Part shown: positions 1 to 5,677 of the stretch, piece by piece | How the letters are laid out: each line of letters starts with the position of its first letter | How positions within the stretch are numbered: the stretch's first letter is position 1 | NCBI GenBank assembly: GCA_900554905.1 | Contig: USJB01000050.1 | Span: 1-8,115 of the forward strand | Source of the DNA: an uncultured Collinsella sp. | GTDB taxonomy: Bacteria; Actinomycetota; Coriobacteriia; Coriobacteriales; Coriobacteriaceae | Direction: 5' to 3' | DNA length: 8,115 nt | Made by a program: the position numbers and the translations under genes | Notes under the pieces: generated by a model | What the model saw: only the letters and a program-made list of their open reading frames with translations | Database searches by the model: none | What the model was told of the DNA's origin: nothing

Positions 1-9
1 TGAGGAAGG

Positions 10-288
10 CTAGTACTCCTTAACCGGATGCTTCTTACCGAAACCACCGTCGATGCCGAAACGGCAGAGCCTGTCGATGGCGCGAAGGTGCTCATCAATG
101 GCGTTGGCGATCTGAGTGTCAACGATGCTGTCATGGTCGTTAAGGCTGCGGACCGCCTCGTCGGCGGCCATGAAGGCCTTGATGGCTTGATTGAACTGAG
201 CCTTAAAGATGTCGACCTTCTCAATTGCGGAGGCTCGGTCTGCCATCTCGCGCTCGAGCCGATGTACGGCTTCCATTAAATCGCTCAT
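10..288 (-). CDS. small helical protein of unknown function
   Basis: A 92-residue protein that I do not recognise. It is predicted to be mostly alpha-helical. Residues 3-30 (charged heptad-like stretch with LEREMADRASAIEKV) could form a short coiled coil, and residues 40-75 are a second helical stretch. There is no signal peptide, membrane segment or metal motif. The C-terminus is Gly/Lys-rich (FGKKHPVKEY). The ATG at 288 is chosen because GGAAAGGAAT lies just upstream on the minus strand at suitable spacing. It is in the same direction as the toxin-antitoxin operon to its right, but about 270 bp of non-coding DNA separates them, so it probably has its own promoter. It may be a small accessory protein of the mobile element. 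Coding status is likely; function is unknown. Confidence 0.6.
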   Translation of the reverse strand: MSDLMEAVHRLEREMADRASAIEKVDIFKAQFNQAIKAFMAADEAVRSLNDHDSIVDTQIANAIDEHLRAIDRLCRFGIDGGFGKKHPVKEY

Positions 289-367
289 GCTATTCCTTTC
301 CCTCGGGTGTTCTGTCTAATATATCGCCCCGTGCGGACACGATTCTCACCTAAGGAATGGCAATGGT

Positions 368-381
368 GTGTTCATAAACAC
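368..381. promoter_or_regulatory. short hairpin in the upstream region of the 10-288 gene
   Basis: GTGTT and AACAC form a perfect 5-bp inverted repeat around CATA. It lies about 80 bp upstream of the minus-strand start codon at 288. It could be a small operator or chance; nothing else supports a function. Confidence 0.2.
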
Positions 382-466
382 GCAGATAGACGACTTAACA
401 GGATTCGATTTACGGGGTGATTGAACCTGTGGTGGTGCGGATGCCCCGACCCGCGGCACGACTTAA

Positions 467-504
467 CCGCCGTTATGTTAGCGACATGTCTAACATAACG
501 GCGG
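467..504. repeat. perfect 15-8-15 bp inverted repeat
   Basis: The arm CCGCCGTTATGTTAG (467-481) is followed by the 8-bp spacer CGACATGT and by the exact reverse complement CTAACATAACGGCGG (490-504). It sits 53 bp beyond the antitoxin stop codon, in a 269-bp stretch (289-557) in which I see no gene. No T-run follows on either strand, so it is not a canonical Rho-independent terminator. The geometry, two long arms around an asymmetric 8-bp spacer, is that of tyrosine-recombinase crossover sites such as loxP or FRT, but it also fits an operator. No tyrosine recombinase lies in the window. Confidence 0.8.
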
Positions 505-526
505 CGCAGGGCGCTCACTCCCTGCG
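505..526. repeat. 7-bp inverted repeat next to the long palindrome
   Basis: CGCAGGG (505-511) and CCCTGCG (520-526) form a perfect stem around an 8-nt loop, directly abutting the longer palindrome. Transcribed from the toxin-antitoxin operon (minus strand), the two hairpins would follow one another and could end or stabilise the message. There is no poly-T tail, so termination would not be of the standard intrinsic kind. Confidence 0.4.
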
Positions 527-557
527 GCAACGCCGATTCCGGGAAGGCACGCCGGGG

Positions 558-839
558 CTATGCCGACCTGAGTATCCTCTCGGCCTTCTCGATCGCGGCC
601 GAGCGCAGAAACTCCGACTTCCGCATCCCGCACGCGGCGGCCGCCCGTTCGATGAGGTCGGCGCCCGTCTTCGGGCACTTGAAAGACAGGTTGGCGTTGG
701 CCTCCACCTCGGAAAGCCTGGGGCGGCCGACTCGGAGGTTCACCAGGCTCCCCTCCCAGGAGCCGGATTCGTATTCCGCGCACTCGCGCTCGATGTCCTC
801 ATCCGTGATAACGGATCCGTTTGCAAGCCTATATTCCAT
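558..839 (-). CDS. type II antitoxin, ribbon-helix-helix (BrnA/CopG-like)
   Basis: A 93-residue protein, likely the antitoxin of the toxin encoded just upstream. Residues 1-40 hold an N-terminal segment with the motif GSVITDEDIE and then VGRPR, typical of antitoxins of this actinobacterial group. Residues 50-90 look like a ribbon-helix-helix DNA-binding domain: strand NLSFKCP, first helix TGADLIERAAAACG, second helix RKSEFLRSAAIEKAERIL. In known families the N-terminal part or its partner region blocks the toxin, and the RHH dimer represses the operon. The ATG at 839 shares its A with the toxin's TGA (TGATG), and GGAGAGG lies upstream, so translation is probably coupled to the toxin gene. An in-frame reading runs up to 1037 but overlaps the toxin and lacks a reason to be used. 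The family call is from motif recognition; the exact antitoxin family is uncertain. Confidence 0.8.
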   Translation of the reverse strand: MEYRLANGSVITDEDIERECAEYESGSWEGSLVNLRVGRPRLSEVEANANLSFKCPKTGADLIERAAAACGMRKSEFLRSAAIEKAERILRSA

Positions 840-1105
840 CAGTAACCTCTCCTTCTCGCGTTCTCGATCTCCCTTAGCGTCTTCTTGCTCGGCGGCGTCA
901 TGGCGTGGTAGACGAGCCACGCGCCGTCGGCCAGGAGGACACCGACCATCTCGATGTACCGGCCTTGCGGGTCGTAGCCCGTCCGCATCTCGCACTCCCC
1001 GGGTATGCGGACGGCCGCGAAGCAGTAGCTCTCCCACGCCGCCTCGACATCACCGTCATCTAGCTCGGGGTGCCGCTCGTGAACTCTCTGGTGTATCCGG
1101 ACCAT
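839..1105 (-). CDS. type II toxin, BrnT/RelE-fold-like
   Basis: An 88-residue protein, first gene of a toxin-then-antitoxin operon. The pattern of an N-terminal helix (DVEAAWESY, residues 19-27), an Arg in RIPGE, then the strands YDPQGRYIEMVGVLLADG (44-61) and WLVYHAMTPPSKKTL (63-77), and an AR-containing C-terminus (ENARRR) resembles BrnT-type and related RelE-fold toxins, which act as ribosome-dependent or free endoribonucleases. Toxin-first order and an RHH partner also match brnTA. The start is the ATG at 1105, which has GGAGG three bases upstream. The longer reading from 1171 would translate the palindromic operator and is less likely. The RHH antitoxin follows with a one-base overlap. 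RNase activity and catalytic residues are not proven from sequence alone. It could instead be an uncharacterised RelE-superfamily branch. Confidence 0.72.
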   Translation of the reverse strand: MVRIHQRVHERHPELDDGDVEAAWESYCFAAVRIPGECEMRTGYDPQGRYIEMVGVLLADGAWLVYHAMTPPSKKTLREIENARRRGY

Positions 1106-1122
1106 GAGCCTCCAATCTTTAC

Positions 1123-1160
1123 GATAATATTCTACTACTATTTGGTAGTAGAATATTATC
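1123..1160. promoter_or_regulatory. palindromic operator/promoter region of the toxin-antitoxin operon
   Basis: GATAATATTCTACTA (1123-1137) and TAGTAGAATATTATC (1146-1160) are perfect reverse complements around an 8-bp spacer; one more C:G pair makes 16-bp arms with a 6-bp spacer. The element ends 17 bp upstream of the toxin ATG on the minus strand and is AT-rich in a GC-rich setting. It contains -10-like hexamers (GATAAT, TAGAAT) on the minus strand. RHH antitoxins typically repress from such palindromes, so an autoregulatory operator overlapping the promoter is the simplest reading. The exact promoter hexamers cannot be fixed. Confidence 0.65.
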
Positions 1161-1308
1161 CGTCCCAACATATTCCATTAGCCGTTCGTCCCAAAACGTA
1201 TGCCGCGCGGCACTCGAAAACCGAACCCTCGATGCCGTGAACAGCGAGTGCCAAAACCCAGTGTCAAAACCTCGCCTTTGATTCCCATGGGAAAATCAAA
1301 CTACGAGG
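1161..1308. repeat. repeat-rich region upstream of the recombinase (possible recombination site/operator)
   Basis: This intergenic stretch holds several repeats. CGTCCCAA occurs at 1161-1168 and 1187-1194. GGCACTCG (1209-1216) is inverted as CGAGTGCC (1245-1252). CAAAAC/GAAAACC-type motifs occur near 1191, 1216, 1251 and 1264. A 39-bp imperfect palindrome spans 1270-1308 (CCTCG at one end, CGAGG at the other; core TTCCCATGGGAA; inner arms TTTGA and TCAAA) and ends just before the recombinase ribosome-binding site. Resolvases and invertases usually act on imperfect palindromes placed beside their own gene, so this may be a res-like site and an autoregulatory operator. The core resembles no specific site I can name. 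Confidence 0.5.
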
Positions 1309-1321
1309 CAGGAGGATAAAA

Positions 1322-1906
1322 ATGACACGATATGGATATGCCCGCGTGAGCACAAAGGACCAGAAGCTCGACCGCCAAATCGAGGCATTGGTCAACGCTG
1401 GCGTGGCCTATGAGCGCATCTTCAAAGACAAGGAGACTGGCGCACGCGAGGGCGACCGCACGCAACAGAAAAAGTTGTTCAAAAAGATGAAGCGCGGCGA
1501 TGAAGTGGTGGTCGAGTCCTGGGAGCGCCTGACCAGATCGACGAGGCAGCTGCTGAACTATGACCTGATGTTCAGGAACTTAGGAGTGAAGCTCATATCA
1601 CTGAAGCAGCCCGTTGACCTCGATACTGCATTCGGCCGTTTCGTGCTGGGCACCCATGCCTGCACCGCCGAGCTCGAGCGCGACCTGATCAGGCAGCGCC
1701 AGGCCGAGGGTATCGCCGTCAAACGGAGCCGCGGTGGCAACGTCGGGGGCCGCCCGCGCATCGCGGACGTCAAGGCCGACGCTGCCGTGAAGCTCTACCT
1801 CGCCCGTGAGACGCCAATTCCCGACATCTGCGCCGCAACAGGTATCTCGAAATCGACCCTGTACCGCGTGCTCCGCGAGCGCGGGTTAGTGGGCGTCAGA
1901 AGATAA
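1322..1906 (+). CDS. serine recombinase, resolvase/invertase family
   Basis: A 194-residue small serine recombinase, of normal length for the Tn3-resolvase/DNA-invertase group. It would cut and rejoin DNA at short paired sites through a phosphoserine intermediate. The catalytic domain spans about residues 1-130: YGYARVST with the nucleophile Ser10, LDRQIEAL, Arg46, and ERLTRS with Arg69 and Arg72 at the positions of the active-site arginines. The long dimerisation helix includes AELERDLIRQRQAEG (116-130). The C-terminal helix-turn-helix follows: GGRPR (142-146), then IPDICAATGISKSTLYRVL (166-184). The motif is WERLTR where most relatives have DRLGR. GGAGG lies six bases before the ATG. A 39-bp imperfect palindrome abuts this gene upstream. 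Whether it acts as a resolvase or an invertase cannot be told, because no invertible segment with paired sites was identified. Confidence 0.93.
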   Translation: MTRYGYARVSTKDQKLDRQIEALVNAGVAYERIFKDKETGAREGDRTQQKKLFKKMKRGDEVVVESWERLTRSTRQLLNYDLMFRNLGVKLISLKQPVDLDTAFGRFVLGTHACTAELERDLIRQRQAEGIAVKRSRGGNVGGRPRIADVKADAAVKLYLARETPIPDICAATGISKSTLYRVLRERGLVGVRR

Positions 1907-2094
1907 ATCCGAGTGCGCTACTATATAAGAGTGCGGTATTTCTCCAACTGAAACCCTGCGTGAACGCATGACTTGAGACGCCTTTTTAGAACTCACCGAT
2001 CGCAGGACGAACACAACTCAACAGCGGCCGCGTATTTGTTCCCAGCCGTACGGCGTGGCGGAGCCATGCCCGTTGTTGATTGGAGTGCCGCATC
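1907..2094. other. intergenic region, no gene seen
   Basis: There is no supported gene here. GAGTGCG occurs twice (1911-1917 and 1929-1935) around TATATAA, and GCCGTACGGC (2045-2054) is a 10-bp palindrome. A CTTTTT run at 1981-1986 follows only a weak 4-5 bp stem, so I do not call a terminator. The promoter of the following three-gene cassette probably lies here, but I cannot place its hexamers with confidence. Confidence 0.3.
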
Positions 2095-2787
2095 ATGGCC
2101 GAAAACCAAGTCCAGTCCGAAAAGAAAATGACCAGTCTGAATGTCTCATCGGAGACCCGTGACGCCATAAAGGACATCAGCACGAGCCTTGGCCTCTCGC
2201 AGGCCGATACCGTCGCCCGCTTGGTCGACGGCTACCACCCTAACGCCACTCCCGGCATGAAGACTGCGCTCGACGCATCGGCCGTCCTCGATGAGGCGGT
2301 CGAGCGGGTCAAGCGCATCATCGTGGGCGCTGCCGAAGCCGCCGCGATGGAGGCTCGTGCTGCCCGCGAGGACGCCGACGCCGCCAAGAAAAGTGCAACG
2401 GAACAGATTCAGAGCATCAAATCTAATTGCGTCGAGCAGGTCGCCGCCATCAAAGAGAAATTCGAGCTGGATACTGCGAGCTTGGAGATTGAGAACGATG
2501 AGCTCCACGCCACCGTCGCCGATTACCTCTCGCAGCTCAAGAAGCTCGATTCCGAGAACAATCAGCTCTTGGCAGAATCAGCCGCAAAAGACGATCGAAT
2601 TGAAAGCATGAGGGGTGCGGTCGACGCCGCGGCCAAGGCTCAGTCCGATCTCAACGTCTCCCTCCTCGCCCAGCGTGACCTGATGGCCGAGGTCGCCGCC
2701 CTCAAGGACCGCCTCGCCGCCTCCGAGCAGCGGGCGGCCGTGGCCGAGGCCAAGGTCGAGGTCATGACCCAGACGAGGGGCGTGTAG
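2095..2787 (+). CDS. ribbon-helix-helix protein with long coiled-coil tail
   Basis: A 230-residue protein. Residues 12-46 look like a ribbon-helix-helix DNA-binding unit: strand MTSLNVS, helix SETRDAIKDISTSLG, helix SQADTVARLVDGY. Residues 60-225 are almost continuous Ala/Glu/Lys-rich helix with heptad-like spacing (for example the blocks around 105-165 and 184-222), so a long parallel coiled coil is expected. The architecture recalls plasmid KfrA proteins (DNA-binding head, coiled-coil tail, partition-related), but the head here is RHH-like rather than the KfrA domain. The ATG at 2095 is preferred over a TTG at 2080 because GGAG (2082-2085) precedes it by nine bases. It lies 187 bp after the recombinase, and the next gene starts two bases after its stop. 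It probably binds DNA and organises or regulates it; the specific role is unknown. Confidence 0.78.
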   Translation: MAENQVQSEKKMTSLNVSSETRDAIKDISTSLGLSQADTVARLVDGYHPNATPGMKTALDASAVLDEAVERVKRIIVGAAEAAAMEARAAREDADAAKKSATEQIQSIKSNCVEQVAAIKEKFELDTASLEIENDELHATVADYLSQLKKLDSENNQLLAESAAKDDRIESMRGAVDAAAKAQSDLNVSLLAQRDLMAEVAALKDRLAASEQRAAVAEAKVEVMTQTRGV

Positions 2788-2789
2788 AT

Positions 2790-2999
2790 ATGTCCGACAA
2801 GTTAAGGCCGTCTCGCCGTGAGTTGATAACGGCAGGGCTAGTCGTCTTTTTGGTCACGGCACTCGTATGGACTGTCATTGATGGTGCCGGCGCAAATCCG
2901 CTCACCATCAGCGGTGTCATCACCCGTCAAAATGCCGTCTGGGCTTCGCTTACGGCAGTTTCAGTGGTCATGCTCATTGGGGCTTGGCTGTTTGGCTGA
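2790..2999 (+). CDS. small two-helix membrane protein
   Basis: A 69-residue protein that I do not recognise. The basic N-terminus (KLRPSRR) precedes two hydrophobic segments at about residues 11-31 and 49-67, joined by a short polar loop (DGAGANPLTISGVITRQ). This fits two transmembrane helices with both ends in the cytoplasm. The ATG lies two bases after the coiled-coil gene's TAG, and GAGGGG sits nine bases upstream inside that gene, so the two are surely co-transcribed and probably translationally coupled. A lipoprotein gene follows 34 bp downstream. The tight arrangement suggests a complex linking a DNA-binding or coiled-coil protein to the membrane, but that is inference. Confidence 0.7.
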   Translation: MSDKLRPSRRELITAGLVVFLVTALVWTVIDGAGANPLTISGVITRQNAVWASLTAVSVVMLIGAWLFG

Positions 3000-3033
3000 T
3001 GGCATTCAAAAACAATTAAGTTTGGAGTAATCG

Positions 3034-3543
3034 ATGGAGCATCTCTCTGTTAAAAAGGCAATCAACCTAGCTCGGAACTTTGGGGCTGCGGGTGTTCTGG
3101 CAGCCGCCCTAGTTATGACCTCTGGGTGCAGCCAGGCAGACGATCATCAGACGGCAGTTCGGGTCGCCGATTCTGATAACGCGCAGGAAGACGGGGTTTA
3201 CGGCAAGATGAAGTATTCAGTCACCGGCGTCGAGGTGCATGATTCCCCGACTGGCGATGGCGGGAAGGTTGCCGTTGTTCGCTGGCACGCCATTAACAAC
3301 CGATCGGCAGATTCATGCGCTGTTGGTAGCTACATCACGGCTTATCAAAATAAGCAGATGCTATCTCGCGGGTTTGCCGCCGATTTGCAGGAAGATCACT
3401 TCTCTTCGCAAGGGCTTGCGCCGGGAGGCGAATGCGACGGTGTGTCGATTTTTGACCTCAACGACATGTCTCCCATCGAAGTGAAAGTCGACGGGGTGGG
3501 TGCCGGGTCGAACTCCCTCGACCAGACTTTTGAATTGGAATAG
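3034..3543 (+). CDS. lipoprotein with Ig-like domain (DUF5067/DUF4352-like)
   Basis: A 169-residue putative lipoprotein. The N-terminus has basic residues (KK, R) and a hydrophobic core FGAAGVLAAALVM (16-28), followed by TSGC with Cys32 as the likely lipidated residue; Thr at -3 is a less common lipobox residue. After a low-complexity linker, residues 58-152 form one predicted beta-sandwich domain (YSVTGVEV, KVAVVRWHAINN, YITAYQNK, LAPGGECDG, DLNDMSPIEVKV). This pattern resembles the DUF5067/DUF4352 group of Ig-like lipoproteins common in Gram-positives. Cys95 and Cys134 could form a disulfide. GGAG six bases before the ATG supports the start. It is the third gene of the cassette with the coiled-coil and membrane proteins, and would be exposed on the outer face of the membrane. 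Ligand and role are unknown. Confidence 0.75.
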   Translation: MEHLSVKKAINLARNFGAAGVLAAALVMTSGCSQADDHQTAVRVADSDNAQEDGVYGKMKYSVTGVEVHDSPTGDGGKVAVVRWHAINNRSADSCAVGSYITAYQNKQMLSRGFAADLQEDHFSSQGLAPGGECDGVSIFDLNDMSPIEVKVDGVGAGSNSLDQTFELE

Positions 3544-3560
3544 TCCATATGGCGCCTAAT

Positions 3561-3601
3561 TTCTAGAAACCTTCTAGAGCGCTTCTAGAAGGTTTCTAGA
3601 A
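3561..3601. repeat. four TTCTAGAA palindromes at 11-bp period, forming an 18-bp inverted repeat
   Basis: TTCTAGAA occurs at 3561, 3583 and 3594, and TTCTAGAG at 3572, with linkers ACC, CGC and GGT. The units are exactly 11 bp apart, about one helical turn. The whole array is also a perfect 18-bp inverted repeat (3561-3578 and 3584-3601) around GCGCT. It spans the convergent junction between the lipoprotein stop and the phosphoesterase stop, and encodes the last residues (SRNLLEAL) of the phosphoesterase. As RNA it would form a strong hairpin in both directions, but no T-run follows. It may be a bidirectional terminator-like structure or a phased binding array. Confidence 0.9.
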
Positions 3602-4311
3602 GCGGGCGCAGCATCTTCGACCGGCACGATGTCTCGGTAGATAAGGCGATGCCTGGCGTCACGCCACTCGTCGCCGTGGTAGTGGCCGAAGAACCAGGCG
3701 CGGCAGCCGAGTCGCCCGTCGAGCTCGCCAAGGAATCGTTGCAGCCGGTCGTCCAGATACTCGCGTTCGCGCTCCCGGCATAGTTGCTCTGCCAGGTCGG
3801 CAGGAGCCTCGTGAGTCACAACGTAGTCGACCTTCCAGCCCACGCGATCGAGCGAGGCGCGGCAGTGCCCCATCTCTTCCACGCTCGGTATCTCCTCGGG
3901 CCACCAGCTCCTCCCCTCCTTGCGATACTGCCTGTCGTTGCTCGCGGCGCCGCCCATGGCAAGGACTGTGAGCCCGTCGATATCGAACACCTCTCCGCGC
4001 ATCAGGTGCAGCACGTGCGGTCGCGCCTCGTGGACGAACCCGCCGTTCCACTCCCGCACCGGCAGCCCAGCCAGGGCGTGGTGATTCTCATGGTTGCCGT
4101 CTACGAAACACGTGGTCCACGGCTTCGACTCGAACCAGTCGAGCCAATACCTCTCAGCATTCGAGCCGTCCCAGACAAAGCCGAAGTCGCCGGCCACGAT
4201 CACCACGTCATCGCGCGTCAGGGTCCGGCCCAGCGGCCAATTTTTGAATGCAAACCGGCTGGACCCGTACTCGGCCCTGCCGTGCACGTCGCCTGTCACA
4301 TAGACCGTCAT
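3574..4311 (-). CDS. metallophosphoesterase (third gene of the operon)
   Basis: A 245-residue calcineurin-like metallophosphoesterase, a di-metal hydrolase of phosphoesters; the substrate is unknown. Metal-site motifs in order: GDVHG (Asp8, His10), GDFGF (Asp42), GNHE (Asn73, His74), TH (His167) and GHYH (His210, His212). MGGAAS (119-124) and SWWP (135-138) are group-specific landmarks. All expected ligands are present. The ATG at 4311 is chosen because it shares a base with the TGA of the preceding phosphoesterase (TGATG) and aligns with that paralogue's start (both begin MTVYVTGD). A GTG-initiated reading from 4326 is less likely. The C-terminal end (about 8 codons) is written by the TTCTAGAA array, so the tail may not be conserved. 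It is clearly related to the gene before it, pointing to tandem duplication. Confidence 0.9.
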   Translation of the reverse strand: MTVYVTGDVHGRAEYGSSRFAFKNWPLGRTLTRDDVVIVAGDFGFVWDGSNAERYWLDWFESKPWTTCFVDGNHENHHALAGLPVREWNGGFVHEARPHVLHLMRGEVFDIDGLTVLAMGGAASNDRQYRKEGRSWWPEEIPSVEEMGHCRASLDRVGWKVDYVVTHEAPADLAEQLCREREREYLDDRLQRFLGELDGRLGCRAWFFGHYHGDEWRDARHRLIYRDIVPVEDAAPASRNLLEAL

Positions 4312-5036
4312 CAGTACGCACCCCACGGCAGGAGTTTGTCCCCGAGCCTCACGATCCGGTCGTACAGCACCGTGTGCCGTTCGTCCGGGTTGCCGTCTCG
4401 GTGAAAATGGCCGTAATACCAGTGTTTATAGTCCAGGCGGTCCTCGAGCTCGTCGAGGAATCCGGTCAACCGGTCCACATCAGGGCGTTCCCAGCCCGGG
4501 TCCGGGTAGAGCGTCGGCGAGAGCATGCGCGTCGAGCAGGTATGGGTGATGACGCAGTCGACCTTCCAGCCGACCTCGTCGAGCTTTGCCCGCGCGGCAT
4601 CGAATTCGCGCTCGTCCGGGAGCTCCTGAGGCCACCAGCTGGAATACGGAACGCGGTATTCCCTGTCCACGCTCGTGGCACCGCCCATGGTGAAGATTGT
4701 CGAGCCGTCGAGCTCGAAGACCTCGCCGCGCGTCAGGCGCCGAATGGGCGAGGTGTCCGACAGGTGCTGCGTCAGCCCGCCATGCCATAACTCCACGGGG
4801 CGCTCCGCCCAGTGATCGAAGCGCTCGTGGTTGCCGTCGACGAACAGCACCGTGTAGGGGCGCGACTCCAGCCAAACGATGTCGGCGCATTCCTCAGCGG
4901 AAAAGTTCCACGGAAAGCCAAAGTCACCGGCAACGATGAGATAGTCGTCGCTGCCAAGGCTATCCCCAAGCTCCCAGTCGCGGAGCTTTTGCATGTCGAG
5001 CCCACCGTGGATGTCGCCCGTCACATAGACCGTCAT
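4311..5036 (-). CDS. metallophosphoesterase (second gene of the operon)
   Basis: A 241-residue calcineurin-like metallophosphoesterase with a complete metal site: GDIHG (Asp8, His10), GDFGF (Asp38), GNHE (Asn69, His70), TH (His165) and GHFH (His210, His212). It shares with the next gene the start MTVYVTGD, the order RGEVF, MGGA, SWWP, VGWKVD and the total length, so the two are paralogues with an unusual ~100-residue insert between GNHE and the TH motif. The ATG at 5036 overlaps the preceding gene's TGA by four bases (ATGA). The open frame extends to 5714, but that part is the antisense-free shadow of the first phosphoesterase read in another frame, so it is not used. No signal peptide or membrane segment; cytoplasmic. 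The substrate could be a nucleotide, an RNA end or a phosphoprotein; the sequence does not decide. Confidence 0.9.
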   Translation of the reverse strand: MTVYVTGDIHGGLDMQKLRDWELGDSLGSDDYLIVAGDFGFPWNFSAEECADIVWLESRPYTVLFVDGNHERFDHWAERPVELWHGGLTQHLSDTSPIRRLTRGEVFELDGSTIFTMGGATSVDREYRVPYSSWWPQELPDEREFDAARAKLDEVGWKVDCVITHTCSTRMLSPTLYPDPGWERPDVDRLTGFLDELEDRLDYKHWYYGHFHRDGNPDERHTVLYDRIVRLGDKLLPWGAY

Positions 5037-5671
5037 CGAATCGCCTCTTCCCTCTTGTACGCCGCCAGCTCGCGCTCGACCTGCCTGTCGCCGGTCTCGT
5101 TGACCCACCAGGGCCATTTCACCCGGCCGCACGGCTCGTCGACTCCGGCGAACCATTCCCTCAGCTCGTCGAGGCTCACCGGGGAGTGCCCGTTGGCGTC
5201 GCAGCCAACGTCGTAGCGCAGGAGCCCCTGCTTGCGGTTGAACTCGTTGTACGCGCCGCCGCTGCTGTGGATGTGCCCGTGGAGGTGCCACGATCCATGG
5301 TTCATGCCCTGCCAGTCGGCCATGGGGTAATGGCTCAGGACGATCTTCTGCCCGTTGATCTTGAGCACGCAGATCGGCGGTTCCACGGTGAACGCGCCCG
5401 CGACCGCCGGCTGGGTCCAGTCCTTGTCGTGGTTTCCCGGGACGAGGTGGATGCGCCTGCAGGCGATCCGCTTGCGCAGCCCGTAGGCGTCCTGGGCGGT
5501 CATCTTGAATGAGAAATCCCCCAGGATGTAGAGCTCGTCGTCCACGGCAACCCTGCCGTTGATGTTGTCGACGATGGCGTCGTTCATCTGCCAAATCGTC
5601 TCCCACGGCCGGTCCGTGAACTTCAGGACGTTCTCGTGCCCGAAGTGCGTGTCGCTGGTGAACCAGATCAT
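5033..5671 (-). CDS. metallophosphoesterase (first gene of the operon, phage-type)
   Basis: A 212-residue metallophosphoesterase of the kind common in phages and mobile elements. Motifs in order: SDTHFGH (Asp7, His9), GDFSF (Asp52), GNHD (Asn80, His81), SHYPM (His114) and HGHIH (His133, His135). The segment GNHD...SHYPM...GSWHLHGH is typical of this group. Residues 180-212 form a charged tail beyond the core (WPWWVNETGDRQVEREL). It is a distant relative of the two following genes rather than a recent copy: it lacks the MTVYVTGD start and the MGGA/SWWP block. AAGGAG lies eight bases before the ATG. The three genes overlap at each stop/start and must form one message. Metal-dependent phosphodiesterase or phosphatase activity is expected; the target is unknown. 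Confidence 0.9.
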   Translation of the reverse strand: MIWFTSDTHFGHENVLKFTDRPWETIWQMNDAIVDNINGRVAVDDELYILGDFSFKMTAQDAYGLRKRIACRRIHLVPGNHDKDWTQPAVAGAFTVEPPICVLKINGQKIVLSHYPMADWQGMNHGSWHLHGHIHSSGGAYNEFNRKQGLLRYDVGCDANGHSPVSLDELREWFAGVDEPCGRVKWPWWVNETGDRQVERELAAYKREEAIR

Positions 5672-5677
5672 TCCATT

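Noticed and set aside
417..845. 142-codon plus-strand frame through the antitoxin gene
   Set aside because: It is the complement of the antitoxin and its flank, is Arg/Pro-rich as GC-rich shadow frames are, has no ribosome-binding site, and would translate the perfect palindrome.
839..1171. Longer toxin reading starting at 1171
   Set aside because: It would translate the AT-rich palindrome into an odd Tyr/Ile-rich leader (FYYQIVVEYY); the ATG at 1105 has its own GGAGG.
1275..1300. Hin/Gin-type hix crossover site
   Set aside because: The two half-sites are out of register by about two bases around the central AT, and the sequence lacks the hix half-site consensus. I keep it as a generic palindrome.
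1955..1986. Terminator after the recombinase gene
   Set aside because: The T-run CTTTTT follows only a 4-5 bp stem with a long unpaired gap, below what I would accept.
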